Assembly (NCBI GenBank): GCA_018712125.1
Contig: DVHM01000052.1
Span: forward strand, 1-19,991
DNA length: 19,991 nucleotides
Direction of reading: 5' to 3'
DNA from: Pullilachnospira_A gallistercoris
GTDB lineage: Bacteria; Bacillota; Clostridia; Lachnospirales; Lachnospiraceae
Positions 15,187 to 19,991 of this stretch are shown one piece after another; the first letter of the stretch is position 1; each line of letters begins with the position of its first letter. A program made the translations under genes and the position numbers. The notes under the pieces were generated by a model. It was given only the letters and a program-made list of their open reading frames with translations, was not told the origin of the DNA and made no database searches.

Positions 15187-15832
15187 ACACCAGCGGATAA
15201 TCCAGTCCCGGCAGCACCTCCGGATCCTGTGAGTCATCCGCCAGGCTCAGCGTCAGCGTGTCTCCGTCCACCTTGAAGAGATCGTACTGATTTGCCGAGA
15301 TCTCCTCGCCCGGATCTGCCATGAAAAGCTTCTCTCCTCTCGCCTCATAGCCTCCCGTGCTCTCGATCTCATCCAACAGGGAATCCACGTCGATAGACTG
15401 CTGCAGCAACTGAGTCATATACTCCTGAGCGGTGCAGCCGTAAGTCTCCTGGATCATCTGATCCGCTGTCGCCCGGTCCACTCCCTCAGCCTCAATCTGC
15501 TGATACAGTTCCTCGCTCATGTAACCGGCAAATGCCGTCATCCAGTTGTTGAAATTGGTGCGGAACAGATCTTCGTCCACGTACATCCGGTAATTTCCGT
15601 CTTCATCGAAATCAAATCGAATGGAAACCTCCAACGGGCTCTGAAAATCTGCATACTCATCCCCCATCTCTTCGGAAATCATCGGTCCCATGTCATAGTC
15701 CAATGCCCAGGTTCCAATAACCTGATCCGATGTGTCCTCATCTCCGCCGCATCCGAACATGGAAAATGCCAGAAGCGCAGCCAACAGCAACGCAGCAACC
15801 TTTTTTCCGCCTGACAAAATTGCCTTCTCCAT
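15170..15832 (-). CDS. Small acidic lipoprotein, lipocalin-like, function unknown
   Basis: The protein has 220 residues. A basic N-terminus (KK at 10-11), a hydrophobic core (12-24) and the lipobox SMFGC with Cys28 mark export and lipid anchoring to the outer face of the membrane. The mature part is strongly acidic. It opens with VIGTWALDYDMG, has an FDEDGNYRMYV strand and ends with DLFKVDGDTLTLSL and LVFTRQQ. This layout resembles small Firmicute lipoproteins with a lipocalin-like barrel. I do not recognise a specific family or ligand. The start follows AAAGGAG with about 8-base spacing. Its own promoter lies at the 3' end of larE. Its stop codon overlaps the converging AraC gene. Confidence 0.87.
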   Translation of the reverse strand: MEKAILSGGKKVAALLLAALLAFSMFGCGGDEDTSDQVIGTWALDYDMGPMISEEMGDEYADFQSPLEVSIRFDFDEDGNYRMYVDEDLFRTNFNNWMTAFAGYMSEELYQQIEAEGVDRATADQMIQETYGCTAQEYMTQLLQQSIDVDSLLDEIESTGGYEARGEKLFMADPGEEISANQYDLFKVDGDTLTLSLADDSQDPEVLPGLDYPLVFTRQQ

Positions 15833-15932
15833 ACCTCAAACTCCTTTCCTGCCGCACCTTCCCGATCAGCGGCAGCCACACATTGATTTCGCGGAAGCCA
15901 TCCCCCCCGCTGGGGATAACAGCGATATAAAG

Positions 15933-15961
15933 ATTATACCCCACTTCTGCCTCTATCACAA
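15933..15961 (-). promoter_or_regulatory. Promoter of the lipoprotein gene, at the larE stop
   Basis: On the minus strand TTGTGA (15961-15956), a 17-base spacer and a perfect TATAAT (15938-15933) overlap the last codons and stop of larE. The leader to the start codon at 15832 is about 95 bases. It contains ATCCCC and GGGGAT arms around a 6-base loop, with no T-run. Confidence 0.7.
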
Positions 15962-16773
15962 GAGGCGGGCAGCATTTCGTTCATACTTCCCGTCCGATAT
16001 CCCGCCAGATCCGCAGTGACATAGGAAAAACCGTATGTTTTCAGTTTCTCCGCAATCTCCCTTCGCAGCGCCGGTTCCGCCAGCCGCGGAAAATCCTCTG
16101 GCAGAACCTCAATCCGCGCCAGCGTTCCGTGAATGCGCACCCGCATCTGGGTAAAGCCCAGATCCAGCAAGAGCTGTTCCGCCTGATCGACCATGGCCAG
16201 CTTCTCGCCGGTAATCTCCTCCCCGTAGGCAAAGCGGGACGCCAGACAGGCATAGGATGGTTTGGAAGCTGTGGGAAGCCCCATCTCCTTCGACAGGGCA
16301 CGGATATCTTCCTTTGAGAAACCGCATTCCCGCAAGGGACTCAAAATCCCAAGCTCAGCGATCGCCTGCAGACCCGGACGATAATCCCCAAGATCATCCA
16401 GGTTGGAGCCCTCCGCCACATGGGAAAATCCCTGGCGTTTTGCCTGTGCAAGAAACATCTCAAACAGAGCACGCTTACAGAGATAGCAGCGGTTAGCCGG
16501 ATTTTCCGCCACGCCGGGCACCTTCAGGATTTCCTCCCGGCAGATGATCTGGCGGATTCCCCTCTCCCTGCAGAAGGCATCGGCCTCCCTGCGCTCCCGG
16601 TCCGGGAAAAAGTCGGATACTGCTGTCAGAGCAATGACGCCGTCCCCCAGAACATCCTTTGCCGCCTGCAGCAGAAACGTGGAATCCACACCGCCGGAAA
16701 AGGCCACCGCCACCGATCCCAGTCCGGCCAGATACTCACTCAGTTTCCTCATTTTTTGCTCTCGGTCTTCCAT
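15934..16773 (-). CDS. larE: LarE-family ATP-dependent sulfur transferase
   Basis: The protein has 279 residues. The PP-loop SGGVDST (26-32) binds and activates with ATP. NPANRCYLCK holds Cys96 and Cys99, and KPSYACLASRF holds Cys176. LarE proteins donate sulfur to the nickel-pincer cofactor precursor of lactate racemase. The single-Cys type sacrifices its Cys176, while homologues with three cysteines at these positions bind a [4Fe-4S] cluster. This one has all three. I chose the ATG at 16773 because GGAGG lies 9 bases before it and it overlaps the tcdA stop as TGATG. An in-frame ATG at 16782 touches the Shine-Dalgarno sequence and is unlikely. No larB, larC or larA is in the window, so the acceptor is unknown. 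Confidence 0.92.
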   Translation of the reverse strand: MEDREQKMRKLSEYLAGLGSVAVAFSGGVDSTFLLQAAKDVLGDGVIALTAVSDFFPDRERREADAFCRERGIRQIICREEILKVPGVAENPANRCYLCKRALFEMFLAQAKRQGFSHVAEGSNLDDLGDYRPGLQAIAELGILSPLRECGFSKEDIRALSKEMGLPTASKPSYACLASRFAYGEEITGEKLAMVDQAEQLLLDLGFTQMRVRIHGTLARIEVLPEDFPRLAEPALRREIAEKLKTYGFSYVTADLAGYRTGSMNEMLPASCDRGRSGV

Positions 16774-17543
16774 CACGCCCATCCTCCAATCAGATCTTTT
16801 ACCACTTCCGAAGCGATCATCAGTCCCGCTGCCGGCGGCACAAAGGCGACGCTGCCGGGAGCCTGTTTCCTTCGTCCGGCACTGCTGCCCTCTCCCCCAA
16901 AACCACCTGACCCGAGACTGTCTCCGCCGTCTTCTTCCCCAGCGTCTCTCAGCGTTTTTCTGGGTTCCTCCTCGGAATAGACCACCTTCAGGTGCTCCAC
17001 GCCCCTCTTTTTCAGCTCCCTTCGCATGACTCTTGCCAGAGGGCAGACCTTCGTCTCATAGATGTCCGCCACCCGAAACGCCCCGGGATCCAGCTTATTC
17101 CCCGTCCCCATACTGCTGATAACAGGCACTCCCGCCCTTTCAGCCCGAAGGATCAGCTCGATTTTTGCCGTGACCGTGTCCACCGCGTCCACCACATAAT
17201 CGTACTCTGTAAAGGGAAACTGATCCGCGTTCTCCGGAAGAAAGAAGGTCTGATGGACGCGCACGTCCGCCTTCGGATTGATGGAGAGCATGCGCCGCCG
17301 CATGACCTCTGTCTTCTCCTGTCCCACCGAATCCCAGTCCGCTATAATCTGCCGATTCAGATTTGTGACACTGACCTTGTCATTGTCAATCAGATCAAAG
17401 GCTCCCACGCCGCTGCGGACCAGCGCTTCGCAGACGTATCCACCCACACCCCCTATACCGAACACCGCCACTCTGGCCTTCGCCAGTTTCTGGACAGCTT
17501 CCTCTCCCAACAGCCATCTCGTTCTTGTAAACTGATCTTCCAT
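16773..17543 (-). CDS. tcdA: tRNA threonylcarbamoyladenosine dehydratase (ThiF/E1-like)
   Basis: The protein has 256 residues. The Rossmann motif VFGIGGVGGYVCEAL (27-41) and the adenylation loop DLIDNDKVSVTNLNRQ (50-65, with Asp52, Asn62 and Arg64) are typical. The later GTGNKLDP and KVCPLARVMRRELKKRG blocks distinguish TcdA/CsdL from MoeB and ThiF. TcdA activates the t6A37 side chain in tRNA with ATP to form the cyclic ct6A. The C-terminal SVAFVPPAAGLMIASEVVKDLI is conserved in the family. Residues 201-226 form an unusual Gly/Ser/Asp-rich insert before it. The start follows GGAG closely, with AAAGGA further upstream. The stop overlaps the larE start, so the two are co-translated. Confidence 0.93.
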   Translation of the reverse strand: MEDQFTRTRWLLGEEAVQKLAKARVAVFGIGGVGGYVCEALVRSGVGAFDLIDNDKVSVTNLNRQIIADWDSVGQEKTEVMRRRMLSINPKADVRVHQTFFLPENADQFPFTEYDYVVDAVDTVTAKIELILRAERAGVPVISSMGTGNKLDPGAFRVADIYETKVCPLARVMRRELKKRGVEHLKVVYSEEEPRKTLRDAGEEDGGDSLGSGGFGGEGSSAGRRKQAPGSVAFVPPAAGLMIASEVVKDLIGGWA

Positions 17544-17600
17544 TCTCTCCGGTTCCTTTCCTGTGCCTGATGCGGTTGTCCCGTGACACTTTCCGAAGCT

Positions 17601-17629
17601 ATGATATCATATTTCCCCGGCCAGGACAA
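17601..17629 (-). promoter_or_regulatory. Probable promoter of tcdA-larE with a 12-bp palindrome
   Basis: On the minus strand TTGTCC (17629-17624), a 17-base spacer and TATCAT (17606-17601) lie about 58 bases before the tcdA start. The -10 lies within a perfect palindrome TATGATATCATA (17600-17611). Confidence 0.5.
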
Positions 17630-17663
17630 AATCTTCCGCCATCTTCCTCTTTTTCTGCAAATA

Positions 17664-17672
17664 TGGTAAAAT
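17664..17672 (+). promoter_or_regulatory. Extended -10 promoter candidate of the GGDEF pair
   Basis: TGGTAAAAT fits TG-n-TATAAT with one mismatch and lies 42 bases before the ATG at 17715. No good -35 is visible. I do not see a c-di-GMP riboswitch in this leader. Confidence 0.4.
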
Positions 17673-17714
17673 CAATACAGTTTGAAAACATTCGGAAGGG
17701 AGCTTCGAACGGAT

Positions 17715-18833
17715 ATGACGATCCTGCAGACTCTGCCGGCATTGGAACTGCTCTTTTTCAATCTGGCATCCATAGATCTCTGTTGTCACAGAAAATATTC
17801 CCGCTGGAAAACGGCTCTGATCCTGGCGGTTTTTTCTGTCGCCCTGCTGGCTTTCTGCCTTGCTTTCGCCGAGGACATTTCCTTTCGGGCGGATGGGCGG
17901 ATGAGCCTGTTCGGACTGATCTACATGATTCCGCTGCATTATTTGTACAGGGATAAATTTCCGATTCTCTTTACCGTCACCTGCACCTGCTGGGTCTATA
18001 CCCTCGGAATTCTGGCGCTGTCCTTCCAGTTCTCTCTGATCTGGATGTCGGGAAGTCTGACCGGTATTCTCCTGGCGGAAAACCTGCTTTATCTGGTTAC
18101 CTTTCTCCCCTTTTACCGGCTGGTCATCCCCAAATATATCTTTGTGGTAGAGCACATCGGAAGGTTTGAGAAAAACTGGCACAAGTATATCTTCCTCAAC
18201 ACCTGCCTGAATTTTCTGACGCTGGTTGTTCTGGTAAATGTCTTTCTCAGTCAGGATCCATCCCCAGTAAATATTCTGGCCCTCCTCCTGCTGCTGTCCA
18301 CCTTCTATGTGTCAAACTTTATTCTGCACAAGGTGGTGCAGGATGCCATCCGACTGGGACAGATCGAGCGGGAAGTTACCCACGATCCTCTGACCGGTCT
18401 CTGCAACCGCGCCGGTCTGTGGGACCGGCTGAACACCCTTCTGGAAGGAAACGAGACCTTCTCCGTTCTGTTTATGGATCTGGACCGTTTCAAATCCGTC
18501 AACGATCAGTATGGCCATCTGGTGGGAGACGCCTACCTGAAACATTTCGCCGATGTCAGCTCCGGTATCCTGGCAGAGCAGGGAACGGTTTACCGGTTCG
18601 GCGGCGATGAATTTGTGGCCATCTACTACGGCGCTGTCCCGGAAAACGTCCTGGGAGAACTGCGGGAATGCCGCCCCTGGGCTGACGGCGCTCCCTGTCC
18701 CTTTTACCAGGTCAGTGTCGGTTCCATCATCTGCCGTCCGCCCCACGCGGACAATGTGGAAACCCTGCTGCACAAAGTGGATCAGATGATGTATGAACAG
18801 AAAATAAACAAACATCAAAAAGGAGGAAACTAA
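17715..18833 (+). CDS. Membrane diguanylate cyclase (GGDEF), first of tandem pair
   Basis: The protein has 372 residues. Six or seven hydrophobic segments fill residues 5-207, followed by a short linker and a GGDEF domain (about 222-362). Catalytic elements are DLDRFKSVNDQYGHLVGD (255-272) and RFGGDEF (294-300), so GTP-to-c-di-GMP synthesis is expected. No RxxD product-inhibition site precedes GGDEF (the region reads GILAEQGTVY). The N-terminal membrane part, with HRKYSR after the first segment, resembles sensor regions of Firmicute AgrC-like kinases, which is a loose inference. The start at 17715 is chosen because the next gene's protein aligns from this residue. GGGAG lies about 12 bases upstream. 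The TTG at 17682 that would extend the frame lacks support. Confidence 0.9.
   Translation: MTILQTLPALELLFFNLASIDLCCHRKYSRWKTALILAVFSVALLAFCLAFAEDISFRADGRMSLFGLIYMIPLHYLYRDKFPILFTVTCTCWVYTLGILALSFQFSLIWMSGSLTGILLAENLLYLVTFLPFYRLVIPKYIFVVEHIGRFEKNWHKYIFLNTCLNFLTLVVLVNVFLSQDPSPVNILALLLLLSTFYVSNFILHKVVQDAIRLGQIEREVTHDPLTGLCNRAGLWDRLNTLLEGNETFSVLFMDLDRFKSVNDQYGHLVGDAYLKHFADVSSGILAEQGTVYRFGGDEFVAIYYGAVPENVLGELRECRPWADGAPCPFYQVSVGSIICRPPHADNVETLLHKVDQMMYEQKINKHQKGGN
18424..18675 (+). repeat. Near-identical 252-bp tract, copy 1
   Basis: This part of the first GGDEF gene matches 19546-19797 with three base differences by my reading. The pair is 1122 bases apart with no gaps. Sequence on both sides diverges clearly. 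Confidence 0.9.
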
Positions 18834-18836
18834 CCG

Positions 18837-19943
18837 ATGTGGCTTCTGAAGATTCTTCCGGCAGTTGAAGTACTGATCTTCAACTCCCTCTCTATGGATG
18901 TTTGTTTTAAAAGAAAATATTCCCGATCAGTCACAGCGCTTGTTCTCACTGCAGTTACCGTTGGAATATTTGCCTGCGGTTTCGCGTTGGCGAAACCTCT
19001 GAATTATCAGGGGGACGGAAAGATGATGCTGGTCGGTTTCATCTATCTGCCGGTACTGTACTTCCTGTACAATGGACGCCTGTCAGTGCTTTTTACTCTC
19101 ATGTGTTCCTGCTGGGGATATACCCTCGGTATTTTTTCTCTGGCTTTCCTGTGCTCGTCCACATGGTTTGACAACAGTTTCATTCACAGTCTGATCATCG
19201 AGACCTTTCTTTTTCTCGTTACCTTCCCTCCGTTTTATCGATGGGTTGTGCCGAGATATGTCTTTGTCCTGAAGAATCTGCCGTCTTTTGACGGGCGTTG
19301 GAACAAATATATGACGCTGAGCAACGGACTTCTCTTCGCGGCTCTGGCCATCATGTACAATGTTCTTCTGCGGGGAGAGGGGTCTGTCCCGAAAATCTTT
19401 CTGTTGATTCTGATCCTTCTGTCCATTCTCGTATCCAATTTTACGCTCTACCGTGTGGTACTGGATTCCATAAAGATGAATCATCTGAAGCAGGCTTCCC
19501 TCCGAGATTCCCTGACTGGTCTCGGCAACCGCGCAAATCTGTGGAACCGGCTGAACACCCTTCTGGAAGGAAACGAGACCTTCTCTGTTCTGTTTATGGA
19601 TCTGGACCGTTTCAAATCCGTCAACGATCAGTATGGCCATCTGGTGGGAGATGCCTACCTGAAACATTTCGCCGATGTCAGCTCCGGTATCCTGGCAGAG
19701 CAGGGAACGGTTTACCGGTTCGGCGGCGATGAATTTGTGGCCATCTACTACGGCGCTGTCCCGGAAAACGTCCTGGGAAAACTGCGGGAATGCCGTCTCT
19801 GGAAGGATGGCGCTCCCTGCCCCTTCCAGCAGGTCAGTATCGGCTCCATCATCTGCCGTCCGCCCCATGAGGATAACACGGAAGCCCTGCTGCACAAGGT
19901 GGATCGGATGATGTATGAGCAGAAGAGGCGCTCTCTGCACTAA
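18837..19943 (+). CDS. Membrane diguanylate cyclase (GGDEF), second of tandem pair
   Basis: The protein has 368 residues and aligns without gaps to the preceding protein over about 362 residues. The same six or seven membrane segments (5-207) lead to a GGDEF domain with DLDRFKSVNDQYGHLVGD (255-272) and RFGGDEF (294-300), and no RxxD inhibition site. It begins three bases after the first gene's stop, with AAGGAGG about 10 bases upstream, so the two are surely co-transcribed. The membrane halves share only part of their residues, whereas residues 237-319 are almost the same. The pair may sense different signals with an equal output, or form a heterodimer. No terminator is visible in the last 48 bases of the window. 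Confidence 0.92.
   Translation: MWLLKILPAVEVLIFNSLSMDVCFKRKYSRSVTALVLTAVTVGIFACGFALAKPLNYQGDGKMMLVGFIYLPVLYFLYNGRLSVLFTLMCSCWGYTLGIFSLAFLCSSTWFDNSFIHSLIIETFLFLVTFPPFYRWVVPRYVFVLKNLPSFDGRWNKYMTLSNGLLFAALAIMYNVLLRGEGSVPKIFLLILILLSILVSNFTLYRVVLDSIKMNHLKQASLRDSLTGLGNRANLWNRLNTLLEGNETFSVLFMDLDRFKSVNDQYGHLVGDAYLKHFADVSSGILAEQGTVYRFGGDEFVAIYYGAVPENVLGKLRECRLWKDGAPCPFQQVSIGSIICRPPHEDNTEALLHKVDRMMYEQKRRSLH
19546..19797 (+). repeat. Near-identical 252-bp tract, copy 2
   Basis: This is the partner of 18424-18675. It covers the start of the GGDEF domain through the catalytic loop, up to the codons after LRECR. Confidence 0.9.
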
Positions 19944-19991
19944 TTACTTATTTTTCAAAATTTATACGCTGTGCCCGAACTGGTCCACGGC

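Noticed and set aside
16773..17543. ThiF or MoeB assignment
   Set aside because: The C-terminal blocks and the KVCPLARVMRREL stretch fit TcdA, and no thiamine or molybdopterin genes are nearby.
17630..17714. c-di-GMP riboswitch upstream of the GGDEF pair
   Set aside because: The leader is short and lacks the conserved GEMM core and paired stems.

Overview
The window reads as a chromosomal segment from a gut-type anaerobic Firmicute, most likely a Lachnospiraceae-like Clostridium relative. The clues are strong AGGAGG-type ribosome sites, a glycyl radical enzyme, AraC regulators beside glycoside hydrolases, an Rpn-family gene and tandem membrane GGDEF proteins. Fourteen protein-coding loci are supported. 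One runs off the left edge and one carries an in-frame stop. I see no tRNA, rRNA, CRISPR array, insertion sequence or phage gene.

Layout. (1) 1-3398: the N-terminal three quarters of a glycyl radical enzyme (GRE, minus strand) behind a consensus promoter that sits in a 46-bp dyad. Upstream on the same strand is a YeiH-family membrane transporter with its own strong terminator. (2) 3399-4295: an AT-richer Rpn/PD-(D/E)XK gene on the plus strand. (3) 4322-8365: a cytoplasmic GH2 beta-glycosidase (minus) divergent from an AraC regulator (plus). (4) 8430-15186: a minus-strand sugar operon in the order xylose-isomerase-like enzyme, GH3 beta-glycosidase (interrupted by an in-frame TAG), PfkB sugar kinase, class II ketose-bisphosphate aldolase. 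It is divergent from a cupin-type AraC regulator. (5) 15170-17543 (minus): tcdA and larE, translationally coupled, then a small acidic lipoprotein with its own promoter. (6) 17715-19943 (plus): two tandem membrane diguanylate cyclases whose GGDEF halves are almost identical in DNA while their sensor halves have diverged.

How the genes may work together. In region 4 the glycosidase could release a sugar, the isomerase make the ketose, the kinase phosphorylate it and the aldolase split it, with the divergent AraC protein as the likely switch. No transporter for this pathway lies in the window. The GH2/AraC pair looks like a second glycoside-responsive unit. The most distinctive items are the GH3 amber codon in an acidic linker, the isomerase with a non-canonical metal-ligand set, the promoter-embedded dyad of the GRE gene and the gene-conversion tract in the GGDEF pair. 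I found no clearly new defence or mobile system. All family assignments come from reading motifs and not from database searches.
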